64,000 nucleotides of DNA from Euphorbia lathyris (lineage: Eukaryota; Streptophyta; Magnoliopsida; Malpighiales; Euphorbiaceae). The stretch spans positions 26,883,501-26,947,500 of the forward strand of contig NC_088916.1 in assembly GCF_963576675.1 (NCBI RefSeq). The letters are read 5' to 3'. Numbering within the stretch: position 1 is the stretch's first letter; each line of letters begins with the position of its first letter. Positions 22,303-33,392 of the stretch are shown here, piece after piece. The position numbers were made by a program, and so were the translations under genes. A model generated the notes under the pieces. The model did not search any database. It was not told the origin of the DNA and saw only the letters and a program-made list of their open reading frames with translations.

Positions 22303-22818
22303 CTAGGTGTATGCTTCTACTCGGGTTAGGAATTCAAATTCCTGAATAAATAATCCGTACCTGCAAAACGGATTATCAGTTTCAAAGATTTTTATTGAAA
22401 ACAAATGATCAAATTTAAATAAATTATGAAAACGTTTAGTTTGCTCCCTTTTTGATTCTCTAGGTAGATCAAAGAGAATGAAAGTTTTTGGACTTGGAGC
22501 AAAACTGAACTCTTCTATCTTTGGATTCTTCTCTAGAGGCTCAATTTCAACTGATTCCTCAATTAATATTGAAATTTTTGGTTTCTCATAATTAGGGATC
22601 AGTTCTTCATTGTTAATGGGAGGAGATATTACCTTATCAACCTGACCTACCAAATTGGGTTCTTTATTTGATTCGTCCGCGGTTGAATCAACTAGGATCC
22701 CTTTTTGTATGCATAAATTTTTAATTGAGGCATACAAATCGTCAGTTTGATCTCCGTGAGTAGATAGAAAGTTAAGCAAATGCGTAATAGACTCCTTATT
22801 TCCATTGTTTCTAGCCAT
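22303..22818 (-). CDS. Uninterrupted 171-codon ORF of A', function unknown
   Basis: The ORF starts at ATG 22816-22818, about 180 bases after the PBS, and runs open to 22303. The N-terminus (MARNNGNKESITHLLNF) is not recognised. The middle is acidic. The C-terminal 60 residues (FILFDLP, KREQTKRFHNLF, NPFCRYGLFI) match the end of the family A ORF at 14232/52471, while the N-terminal parts differ. It has no zinc knuckle, protease or RT motif. It is the only ORF in the element. It could be a particle or RNA-binding protein, or a relic of gag; neither is shown. Confidence 0.6.
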   Translation of the reverse strand: MARNNGNKESITHLLNFLSTHGDQTDDLYASIKNLCIQKGILVDSTADESNKEPNLVGQVDKVISPPINNEELIPNYEKPKISILIEESVEIEPLEKNPKIEEFSFAPSPKTFILFDLPRESKREQTKRFHNLFKFDHLFSIKIFETDNPFCRYGLFIQEFEFLTRVEAYT

Positions 22819-22997
22819 TTTCTCAAAAAAGAAGAATCATTAGAAATAACAATAAAAATTAAAAACAAATATTCACAAAAAGAAAAGTATAAAGGATTAT
22901 ATATAAACAAGTATAAACGATTATAAACAAAGGATAATAACAAGGAATGCCTAAACTAACAAATCGACCTTTGGTTCGATATTGCAGAAGAAATAAA

Positions 22998-23015
22998 TCC
23001 CCGGCAACGGCGCCA
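22998..23015 (-). other. A' PBS, tRNA-Asp
   Basis: On the minus strand TGGCGCCGTTGCCGGGGA is an exact complement of the plant tRNA-Asp 3' end, six bases from the LTR. Confidence 0.9.
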
Positions 23016-23021
23016 AAAACT

Positions 23022-24740
23022 TGATGCGTCCCCACCTAGGTTAGAGATGGGAACTCACTAAGGGATAAGTGTACCTCGTCGTTATCAAGTAATAAATTTC
23101 TGGTTTAAGTCCAGGTTATCGTCCACATGATTTATTTCTGCAAGTACCGAGCTACTCGATCTCGGATGTTATCTAGGATTAGGGGGTTTTGAGTTGGTTT
23201 GTTGATATTAATCTACTCCTAGGTTGAATTATACTAATCCTAGCTAAGTTATCTAATTCTAGCTAAGTTATTCTACGCCTAACTAAGTTACTCTACCCCT
23301 AATTGATCTTTTACCAATGCAATTAACCGAATGAACATGAAGGGATACGATGATAATGAAAATAGAATGTTTAAACAATTGAATTGAAACTAAGTCACTT
23401 GTGTCCAAGGCGATTAACCCGACCTATCCTCCTAAAGTCCCTAGTTCGTGATTCCCTTGTAAGGCCGAAACTAGCTCTAAGGCTCAGTAATTTGGGCTTA
23501 ATCTTCTATAGGGTTGTCAATCCTATAGGCACTGACTAGGTCAGATTCAGCTCGCAATATGTGCCAACCTAATTTTGGGATTATCGAATGAGTTAAACCA
23601 ATCAGACAAAGCGTAAGACAAAGATTAAAACATCAAAACAATTGAATAAACAAGAACTATAATATATATCAAAGATGGAAACATTGTCATGAAGTTACAA
23701 TAAACCTAGAATTCATAGCATGTATTAGAGGCTAGACAGAATGTAAAAGAAGAAAAATCCCTTTCAGGGAACCTGTCTACCAATGCAGGCGTCTTTCTAG
23801 GACTTAAGGATGAAGCTTGAGTAATCCTCAGTGAATGGAGCTTCGGAGGTGTCTTCAATGGAGGTTTGAAGGATATGGAGGAGGTGGAGAGGATTTCTCA
23901 AGGTGAAAAGCTAAGTAAATTACAAAGGAAAAAGATATCTAATTTACATTGGAAAAACCCTATTTATAGACGCGGCTCGGCCCTCTTTTGACCTATTTTC
24001 GTGTCCTCATTGATGTAGGAAGTCGTGGGGTCCATCGTGGCTTCATGGGGGCGGAATTGGTCTTTTTGACCAATTCCCACAGGTCTGCTCGCCGAGCAGG
24101 GCGAGCTGCTCGGCGAGCAGGGCTACTCGCGACGAGCAACGCCCTGCTCGGCGAGCAGGCCTCTGGCGGCCTGCTCGGCGAGCAGGCTCCTGCTCGCCGA
24201 GCAGGCCTCTGGTGGCCTGTTCGGCGAGCAGGCACAGCCTGCTCGATGAGCAGGCACAGTGCCTGGGCAGTGCCTGGGCGGTGCCTGGGCAGTGCCTGGG
24301 CTGCTCGCCGAGCAGCGCCCGGGCTGCGCGCCGATGCTCAATTCGCCGAGCGACTACCGGGGGTCCCCGAGACTCGATTTTTGCGTGAAATTGATCATGT
24401 TTTAACCTGCACATGCACATAAACTCCAAACAACATTAGTCCAAGGGCTAAATTGACCCGCCAATCGTTTATTTGAGCAAACGCTTCGTTTGGTGTGACT
24501 TTTGACGGATCAATTAGCTTCAAAAGATAACAGAATTATAATATGCATGCCATTTTGGCCGTATTTGCCTAAATTGATCATAAAACGAGCCTAAACAACG
24601 AAAAGTAAATAAAACGTTTCCAATTTCTAACTAACTCACACAAAAGCATTTAAATGCGAGAATTGCTCGCTTATTAACTAAATAACGCTAAAACCCGTCC
24701 TAAAACTATACCCAAAGATAGGGGTTTTTGACCCCTATCA
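23022..24740 (-). repeat. A' 5' LTR (minus orientation)
   Basis: It is 1,719 bp and matches 18422-20151 almost base for base, with one short deletion in the ctaagttat repeats near 23245. It contains the TATA-like block near 23957-23967, the hairpin near 24053 and the GC-rich palindromes at about 24083-24345. Confidence 0.92.
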
Positions 24741-27143
24741 ATAGTAGGATCAGGTACTATCAGAGGAAACTCTACTATTGAGTCAGTCTCCCTAGTCAGG
24801 GGTCTCAAATATAACATGTTGAGCGTTGCTCAGATGTGTGACATCGGTAGAAAGGTTGTATTTGATGCCACTGAGTGTCGGATACTCGAGGGAAAAACAA
24901 ATGATTTGATTTTAACTGCCCCTCATGTTGACAATGTCTTCATGCTGAGTTTAGAAAAGAAGTTTTCAAAAAATATATGCTTAGTGTCAAAGGAAGATAA
25001 TTCCTGGCTATGGCATAGAAGACTTGGTCATGTAAGCCTTGCCAAATTAGCAAGAAAGCAATTAGTTGAGGGTTTACCCAAACTTAGATTTGAGAAAGAT
25101 CAATTATGCAATGCTTGTCAGTAAGGTAAACAAACCAAAAAGTCTTTTCAAAGTAAAAATATTGTCTCAACCAAACGACCATTGGAATTACTACACTTGG
25201 ATCTTTTCGGACCAGTCCAGCCGCTGAGCTTAGGTGGTAAGAGATTTTCCTTGGTCATTGTAGATGATTTCTCTCGGTATACTTAGGTCATCTTGCTGAG
25301 TAGCAAGGATGAAGCTTTTGAGATGTTCTCAACACTGATTAGAAAACTTGAAAATGACAAAGATTTGAAATTAGCTCACATCCGTAGTGATAATGGCGGA
25401 GAATTCAAAAACCAACAGTTTGATGAATTCTTAAAAGTCAGCGGCATTGACCACAATTTTTCTGCTCCTAGAACTCCTCAATAAAATGGGGTGGTTGAGA
25501 GGAAGAACAAAACATTAGTCGAAATAGCTAGGACAATGCTGAGTGAGAATAGGCTTCCAAAGTATTTCTGGGGTGAAGCTGTTAACACAGCGTGCTATAT
25601 ACTCAATAGGGCTTTAGTTAGACCTATACTTAAGAAAACCCCATATGAACTTTGGAAAGGACGAAAACCCAACATTGGATATTTTGTGCCTTTGGTTGTA
25701 AGTGTTTTATACTCAATACGAAAGACAACCTTGCCAAGTTTGACTCTAAAGCTGACGAAGCGATCTTTCTAGGGTACTCAACTAACAGTAAAGCATATAG
25801 GGTGTTCAATAAACGAACTCTGGTCGTAGAAGAGTCTGTACATGTTGAGTTCGATGAAACTAACCCTGCAGGAAAGTCAAGTCAGTCTGCCGAAGATGAC
25901 TCATACTCAGCTTCCACTGACCAAAATGGAGCCGCTGAGTCATTACCACACGGGCTAACCAAAGGTAAAAACGAACCTGAAATTACCTTTGCTGACCAAT
26001 CTAAACTGCAGAGATTGTTGAAACACCTGCTCCTGAAAACTCAACACTGCCCAAGGAGATCAAAATTCCAACAGGACACTCAGAGAAGTCCATTCTTAAT
26101 GCTGCTGAGAACACCCTGATGACCAGAAATCAACTCAGGAGATATCTCAGTAATGTTGCGTTCGTCTCAGTCCATGAACCAAAGAACTTCACCGAAGCTG
26201 AGCATGACGAATTCTGGATCAATGCGATGCAAGAAGAGCTTGATCAATTCAAGAGGAATGAGGTATGGGATTTAGTGCCAAAACCTAGGAATCAAAAGAC
26301 CATAGGAACTAAATGGGTCTTTCGAAATAAGCTAGATGAACAAGGTAATGTAGGCAGGAACAAAGCTAGACTCGTAGCTCAGGGCTACAGTCAGCAAGAA
26401 GGCATTGACTATGGTGAGACCTTTGCACCCATAGCTAGGTTAGAGGCTATAAGAATATTGTGTGCATATGCTAGCTTCATGAACTTTAAATTATTTCAAA
26501 TGGATGTCAAGAGTGCATTTCTTAATGGAGTTATAAACGAAGAGGTATATGTTAGTCAGCCTCCAGGGTTTGAAGATCGAAAATTTCCAAACCACGTTTA
26601 TAAACTCAAAAAGGCCCTATACGGCCTGAAACAAGCACCACGTGCTTGGTACGAAAGGTTGACTAGTTTCCTGCTGACCAGGAACTATGTCAGAGGTAAA
26701 GCTGACACAACCTTATTCATTAAGAAAAAGGGTAAAGATACCCTGCTGGCACAAATATACGTAGATGATATTATCTTTGGTGATACTAATGAATCTATGT
26801 GCAAGGAATTTAGTAAACAGATGCAAACTGAGTTCGAGATGTCAATGATGGGCAAACTCAACTTCTTCCTTAGACTTCAAATTAAGCAAGGGAAGAATGA
26901 CATCTTCATTAGTCAGTCTAAGTATGCCAAAGAAATATTGAAGAAATTTGATATGGAAGAATGTAAGCTCATATCTACCCCAATGGGTACTGACACTGTG
27001 CTTTGCGCTGACGAAAAAGGTAAGTCTGTAGACAACAAGTTATATCGAGGTATGATTGGCTCTCTACTTTATCTAACTGCTAGTAGGCCACACATTCAGT
27101 ACTCAGTATGTTACTGAGCAAGATATCAAGCTGACCCCAGGGA
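24741..27143 (+). pseudogene. pol: Sirevirus-2 pol: protease end, integrase, reverse transcriptase
   Basis: It continues the frame of 18264-18421. It contains WLWHRRLGHVS and CNACQ (zinc region), LHLDLFGPV, RSDNGGEF and NGVVERKNKT (integrase D, D, E), then RT with [20 protein letters not shown] and YVDDIIFG. Stops occur at 25122-25124 (CAA to TAA), 25284-25286 (shared with Sirevirus-1), 25482-25484 (CAA to TAA) and 27115-27117. One-base deletions near 25685 and 26008 shift the frame. The hAT MITE interrupts the RT/RNase H connection at 27152. Confidence 0.88.
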
Positions 27144-27151
27144 ATCTCACT

Positions 27152-27697
27152 TAGGGATGGCAACGGGTACTCTACCCGCGGGTACCCGGTACTACCCGAC
27201 CCTAATGGGACTACCCGTACCCTATATAAAAGGGTATGAGACGGGTATGAGATCAAAATCATTACCCGTTAGGGTAATGGGACGGGTATGGGAAGACCCC
27301 CTAGGGTACCTGGTACCCGTTACCCGTCATAATTTTTTTATATATTAAAAAATATTATAGCGTTTTAGATGTAAGATGTGAGATTTGAATACCAACTTTT
27401 TATTTTTCGACCATTAAGTGATACCATTAAGCTACTTTATTTTATTGATTAAGGTTTAATTTGTTCAATTTCTAGATGGATGATTTATTAAATTTATATT
27501 TGTTAAATTTGTAATATTTTTTGTTTTATTTATTGATTTTTAATGGGTAAGGGTACCCGTGAATTAAATGGGACGGGTATGGGATGCAAAACATATACCC
27601 GTTAGGGTAATGGGAAGGGTACGGGTAATTAAAAAATAAACGGGTAAGGGTTTGGGACTGGCACTACCCGCGGGTACCCTACCCGTTGCCATCCCTA
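27152..27697. mobile_element. hAT-type MITE
   Basis: A 546-bp insert begins tagggatggcaacgggta and ends with the inverse, acccgttgccatcccta. An 8-bp duplication atctcact flanks it at 27144-27151 and 27698-27705. Eight-base duplications and these terminal inverted repeats point to the hAT superfamily. The interior is AT-rich with several copies of cgggta and acccgtt words near both ends. No transposase frame exists. It lies in Sirevirus-2 pol, whose reading continues on the far side. Confidence 0.9.
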
Positions 27698-27705
27698 ATC
27701 TCACT

Positions 27706-28259
27706 ATATAGCTATGAAAAGAATTTTTAGATATTTGCAGAGCTCAGTTAATGCAGGTTTATGGTATCCAAATACAAATGACTTCACACTCATTGGATAC
27801 ACTGACGCTGACTATGGACGAGACAAGCTGGAGCGTAAAAGCACCTCAGGGGGATGTCACTTCCTTGGAAGCTGTCTAGTGTCTTGGTTCAGTAAGAAGC
27901 AATCGTCAGTGGCCCTGTCAACAACTGAAGCTGAGTACATTACTGCTGGAAGCTGTGTGGCACAAGTCCTATGGATTAAGCAACAGCTAGAGGATTATGG
28001 AGTGCAAACAAAAACAATCAAAGTCAAATGCGACAACAAAAGTGCCATTGACTTATCCAAAAATCCAATCCAACACAGCAGGATGAAGCACGTCAACATT
28101 AGGCATCACTTCATCAGAGACCATGTACTCAAGGGTGAGATCAAGCTGACCTATGTTCCAACAGATGAACAACTTACGGATATCTTTACAAAGCCCTTGG
28201 CTCGTGAGCAATTTAACATACTAAGGGAAGTTATCGGTATGTCTAATCCTCCTCAATAA
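27706..28259 (+). pseudogene. pol: Sirevirus-2 RNase H
   Basis: The frame reads GYTDADYGRD, STSGGCHFLG, ALSTTEAEYI, KCDNKSAIDL, HIDV-like RHHFIRDHV and DIFTKPL, ending at TAA 28257-28259. This is the complete Ty1 RNase H, with the expected acidic residues. It is uninterrupted here but separated from RT by the MITE and an upstream stop. Confidence 0.88.
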
Positions 28260-28328
28260 GTTTTCTGTGCTAAATGAATATTGAGTGATTATAACATGCT
28301 GAGTGATTAGTGCATGATATGCAGAGCT
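28260..28328 (+). other. Sirevirus-2 spacer after pol (left part)
   Basis: Non-coding sequence between the pol stop and the Angela-like insert, which starts at 28329. The spacer resumes at 46866 and reaches the third ORF at 47300. The phrase ctgagtgatta occurs on both sides. Confidence 0.6.
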
Positions 28329-30401
28329 TGTTGGAAATTAGGCTAAGGTATAGCAGCGGAAATATAAAAATTTTAACCTATTTCCATTTAACCACAAGAT
28401 CCGTTAACCGTTATTTCATATAAAGAAGGATAAGAAGAAATACCTTTTAGAAGTTCTATCTACCGTTGCAAACGAAGTGCCCACAACTTCAAAAGAGATA
28501 GAAACTGTCTACCAATCTGCCCCTATCCGAAACAGACCTTCCAGACCACCGAACGACAATCCCTTCGGTGGAAACGTGGAAGAATATGTCTAGAAGCTCC
28601 TGTCCAAAATTCGCGACGATCCGACAGTTTAATCTTCGGAAATCCGCGAAATCGTGAACTGACCTGATGTAGGAGTAGTAAAACGAATTTCTCCCTTTTG
28701 TTTGTTTTTCTTCTTCGAGTTCCCAAACACGAAATAAAACACGGGAAGATTAATTTAGTATCAACCGTTGAATAGCAACCAAAGTAGATTGCCTCTAACT
28801 AATCAACACAAGATCAAGGATAAAAGAAATAGATGAAAATCAATTGATCAAACGAAGCCGTAGAGAAATCTCGTCCTCGAACTAGGGGTGTCGAATTTTC
28901 TCTCTCTTGGACTAGGTGAATTTCGAAAATCACAAGTAGGGTATGGCTTGCTTGGGTTTCGAAAATCTCAAGGAAGGGGTATTTATAATCTCTTGTATCT
29001 AATCCCTAGTTAGATAGAATTAGGTTACTGAATAGGAATTCCATTCGGAATAGAATTCCTAATTATTATCTCACTATATATCTAATATATTAAGGATAAT
29101 AATAATAACTTCAATGGATAATAATAGGAGTATATTAATCTAATTAAAACTCCTAACTTAATTATCTCTTAATTAATTTAATTCATATTCCTAATCTAAT
29201 TAGGATTAACAAAATCAAATTAATTATTCATGTATGTCACTACATGAATTTCGACCCCCTTATGTCCATGGGCCTTATTGGGCTCAATTGGGCTTCTATC
29301 AATTAATTAACATCTATCTCTCTTTTAGGTTCCAAGTCTTATGTGTGATCCATTAGGTTCTTATTGCTTCTAGCCGTATGCAACGTTATTAAATTAATTT
29401 TCAAAGAATTATATTTAATCTTTGCATAACGGAATGATGTACAGAGTATGTGATTAGCAAGTCCGTAATCATTCGCCCAGAGCTATAAGAAGACAGGTTG
29501 ATTCTGTCGTTAACCTTTCCGTATTAGTTACAGTATAATTCGATCCTTTATCAACTACATCTTTCAACTGAATCTTATGACTATGGGTGATATCAAGTCA
29601 CATATAGCGAGACGTTCATTTTACTTGTACAGGCCGAGTCAACTCAAAAAGATAGGTTAAGTGAAATCTGTATTTCTTACTCTTAAGCTATCACCTTGCA
29701 AGGATTTAGAGTCGAGTCTTCCACAAGCGATCCATGGATGTATCTCCCATTTATCGGGAGTGATAAATGCTCAATCCAACTCCGCAATTACTTCCTGTGA
29801 TACCCAACGTCTACTGTTCACACCCTAGAGTCATCTCTGTTAAGGATCGTGTTACACCAGAGTCAAAGCATCACATTCCGTAATCCAGAATACCAATTAA
29901 TATTCCTTTGAGTCTGAGGATTAGTTATACCTATTAATACCAATGAGATGAACAGGTGACAAGGATGAATCTACCCATCCTGTTATCTCAAATCGGATCC
30001 CCAATCCTAATGAACAACGTTTCATCGGATCTATGTAACTGTCCAGATATCTGTATATATGAAGCTTGTGAGATCAGCTTTCTGTCGGACAGAAGACATT
30101 GTTACATACAAGTCTCAACAGTGATATGTCAATCCCAAACATATCACTTGACTTGGGGTGGTTTTAAGTTTATCAGTTTACTATAAAGTTTTGTCTCACT
30201 TCATGCTTGTATGAACACTTTATAATCACTTTAAATAAACTTACGGATTTCCTTTTATTAGACTTTATTTAGTGCTTAAAAGGGATTGCCTTTATATAGT
30301 TATAAAACATATATCTCATTAAACAAATGATATAAAGAACAATTCATTTACATTAAGTTTGTATCCTAGAACAATTGTCTATAGGACACTAAACCCCAAC
30401 A
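28329..30401 (-). repeat. Angela-like 3' LTR (minus orientation)
   Basis: It runs from tgttggaaattagg to ccccaaca, 2,073 bp, and pairs with 44777-46860. It has no coding sequence; a 76-codon open frame repeated in both LTRs has no domain. Confidence 0.93.
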
Positions 30402-30415
30402 TACTCCCACTTGGA
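30402..30415 (-). other. Angela-like polypurine tract
   Basis: The minus strand TCCAAGTGGGAGTA lies directly before the 3' LTR. Confidence 0.75.
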
Positions 30416-31237
30416 CTAAAGCCAATTTTTTCTAAAACTTATCCCAGTAGAAGTTAAATGACGATCATGTATTCTCTGGGTTAAAGGCTTTGTCAACGGA
30501 TCTGCAACGTTGTCCTCTGTAGGTACTCTTTCTATTCTCACATCTCCTCTAGCCACAATCTCTCTAATGATGTGGTATCGCTTAAGGTAATGCTTGGATG
30601 CATTATGAGACCGTGGTTCCTTTGCTTGCGCAATGGCTCCATTGTTATCACAGTACAGTGTAATGGGATTGACAATGTCAGGCACCACACCTAGTTCTGT
30701 AATGAACTTTCTAATCCAAACCGCTTCTTTTGCTGCTTCCGCAGCTGCGATATACTCTGACCCGGTCGTAGAGAAAGCTACGCTTCCCTGCTTGGAACTC
30801 TTCCAACTGACCGCGCCCCCATTCAAGATAAACAGGTATCCTGATTGGGATTTATAATCATTCTCATCTATGAGATGACTTGCGTCTGAAAATCCTTCTA
30901 TTTTCAGATCACCTTCTCCGTACACTAGGAACATATCTTTAGTTCTTCTCAAGTACTTAAGAATGTTCTTGACGGCAATCCAATGCTCATCTCCCGGATT
31001 CCCTTAGTAACGACTCGTTACAGATAACGTGAACGCTACGTCAGGTCTAGTGCATAGCATAGCATACATAATCGAACCGATTGCGCTGGCGTACGGGACT
31101 ACAGCCATACGTCGTTTATCATCATCGGTTTTAGGACATTGATGATTGTTTAACTTTGCTCCATGTAACATGGGTAAGTTACCTCATTTCGATTCAAGCA
31201 TGCTAAACCGATTTAGCACCTTTTCAATGTATGTAGC
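30416..31237 (-). pseudogene. pol: Angela-like RNase H and RT C-terminus
   Basis: Motifs are GFSDASHLID, KSQSGYLFILNGGAVSWKS, STTGSEYIAAAEA, YCDNNGAIAQA, KRYHIIREIV and DPLTKPL. Upstream in the same frame are MYAMLCTRPD and SVTSRY. A CAA-to-TAA stop lies near 31003, and two more stops fall between 31140 and 31240. The frame itself is otherwise kept. Confidence 0.85.
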
Positions 31238-32453
31238 CTATGAAAGACCAAGCAGTCTTCTCGATCTATCTCTATAGATCTTTATACCAAGTATATAAGC
31301 TGCTTCACCAAGGTCTTTCATTGAGAAGTTACCAGATAACCATACTTTCACTGACTGTAAGAGAGCAACGTCATTTCCCATTAATAATATATCGTCCACA
31401 TATAGTATGAGAAATGCTATAGAGCTCCCACTTGCTTTCTTGTAAATGCAAGCTTCTTCACAATTTTGTTCAAAACCAAATTGTTTTATGGTTTCGTCAA
31501 AACGCTTATTCCAGCTTCTAGATGCTTGCTTGAGTCCATAAATGGATCTCTGAAGTTTGCAAACTTTATTTGCATCCTTCGATATGAAACCTTCAGGCTG
31601 CATCATATATACATCCTCAAGCAGGTTTCCGTTTAGGAGAGCTGTTCACATCCATTTGCCAAATCTCATAATCGTAGTGAGCGGCAATTGCAAGCATGAT
31701 TCTGATTGATTTGGACATAGCCACAGGAGAGAAAGTTTCGTCATAATCAATTCCTTGCTTCTGACGATATCCTTTCGCTACTAACCTAGCTTTGTAGGTG
31801 CTAACCTTTCCATCCATGTCTGTCTTCTTTTTGAAGATCCACCTGCACCCAATGGGTATTATCCCTTCGGGTGGATCAACCAAAGTCCACACTTGGTTAG
31901 TATACATGGAATCCATTTCAGAATCCATGGCCTCAAGCCATGCTTTAGAATTTGGACTAGTAAGAGCCTCTTCATAGTTTTCGGGTTCGTCGTCTAACAC
32001 GAGAACCTCATTATCATCTCCCACTAGAAAACCATATCTAACTGGGAGTTCACGAACTCTTTGTGATCTACGAATAGGTGGCACTGGAGTCTCATCTAAT
32101 GGGACTCCTTCGGGTACCTCAACCGCTTCTGTTGTTTCAGTCGGTGTTTCTTCTTTTTGAACTTCGTCAAGTTCAATCATGCTTCCCTTTTGTGTTTCTT
32201 CGAGAAACTCTTTCTCTAAGAAGGTTGCGTGCTTGGATACGATTACTTTCTGATCATCTGGATGATAAAAGTAATATCCCATAGTTTCCTTAGGGTATCC
32301 AATGAAGAAACATTTATCAGATTTCGAATCTAGTTTGTCGGACGCAATGCGTTTGACAAAAGCTGAACAACCCCATACTCTCATAAATGAAAACACGAGT
32401 TTCCTACCAACGAACAATTCATATGGTGTGGAACTAGCGGATTTAGTTGGTAC
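31238..32453 (-). pseudogene. pol: Angela-like integrase C-terminus and RT
   Basis: The integrase tail (FVGRKLVFSFMRVWGCSAF) leads through an acidic linker to RT motifs RWIFKKKTDMDGK, YKARLVAKGYRQKQGIDY, WQMDV, YGLKQASRSWN and the catalytic YVDDILLMG near 31390-31401. A small indel near 31615, right after QMDV, moves the frame. Confidence 0.85.
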
Positions 32454-33387
32454 TCAATTTAGGGTGAAGAGGGCAGTTTCTAAGGCATAGCCCCAGAATG
32501 TCTTTGGAAGTAAGGCCATGCTCATCATGGATTGTACCATATCTAATAGGGTACGGTTTCTCCTCTCGGACACACCATTGTGTTGTGGTGTATAGGGAGG
32601 TGTCCATTGTGAGCATATCCCACATTCAGTTATATAATTCAGAAAATCATCTGAAAGATATTCGCCACCTCGATCAGATCGAAGCGTCTTTATTTTCTTT
32701 CCTAATTGATTTTCTACTTCATTCTTGAAGCATTTGAATTTCTCAAAAGCTTCTGACTTGTGCTTCATCAAGTAGATGTAACCATATCGGGTATGGCCAT
32801 CTATGAAGCTTATGAAGAATCTGAGTCCTCCTCTTGCTTGGACTAACATAGGACCACATACATCTGAATGAATAAGTCCTAATGTGTCTGATACACGCTC
32901 ACCTTTATTGCTAAAGGGTGTCTTTGTCATTTTACCTTTTAAACATGATTCGCATGTTTCCAATGATTCGGGATCGATTGGACCTATAAGCCCATCTGAA
33001 TGTAGCTTTAGCATGCGTCTCTTGTTTATATGGCCTAAACGACAATGCCACAAGTAAGTTGAATTATCTAGCTTATGTCTTTTGGTATCAATTGCATAAG
33101 CAGGAATTTTGTTATCTAACACATAAATCCCATTTTGTGAAATATGAAAACCGTCGTCAACAAGACGGCTAATAGAAATAATGTTGCGAGACATTTGAGG
33201 AACGTATAAACAATTCCTTAATTCTATTACAAGCCCAGAGGGCAAATTTAAAACATAATCTCCAATTGCGAGGGCGGCAACTCTTGCTCCATTTCCTACT
33301 CGCAAGCTTATGCTTTCTTTCTTTAGTTCCCTAGTCTGATTTAGCTCCTGCATATTTGTACAAATATGAGATCCACATCCAGTATCT
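32454..33387 (-). pseudogene. pol: Angela-like protease end and integrase core
   Basis: The frame begins in the protease active site (LDTGCGSHI), just inside the B' insertion point. It continues with NCLYVPQMSRNIISISRL, WHCRLGHINKRRM and CESCLKGK (zinc region), HSDVCGPM (first Asp), LRSDRGGEY (second Asp) and NGVSERRNRT (Glu). Integrase is open to about 32454. The N-terminal side of the protease lies across B', at 42282. Confidence 0.88.
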
Positions 33388-33392
33388 AATAC

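Larger units (their letters stand above)
18422..24740 (-). mobile_element. A': short non-autonomous Athila-like element
   Basis: This 6.3-kb minus-strand element has LTRs 18422-20151 and 23022-24740, TSD atagt at 18417-18421 and 24741-24745, an intact tRNA-Asp PBS and a polypurine tract. The 2.9-kb interior carries only one 171-codon ORF and no pol, so it depends on enzymes from another element. LTR copies are nearly identical by eye apart from small indels, so it is among the youngest insertions here. It belongs to the same family as the element at 12487. Confidence 0.9.

Noticed and set aside
29956..30186. 76-codon frame in the Angela-like LTR, repeated at 46415-46645
   Set aside because: LTR duplication explains the repetition; no motif supports coding.
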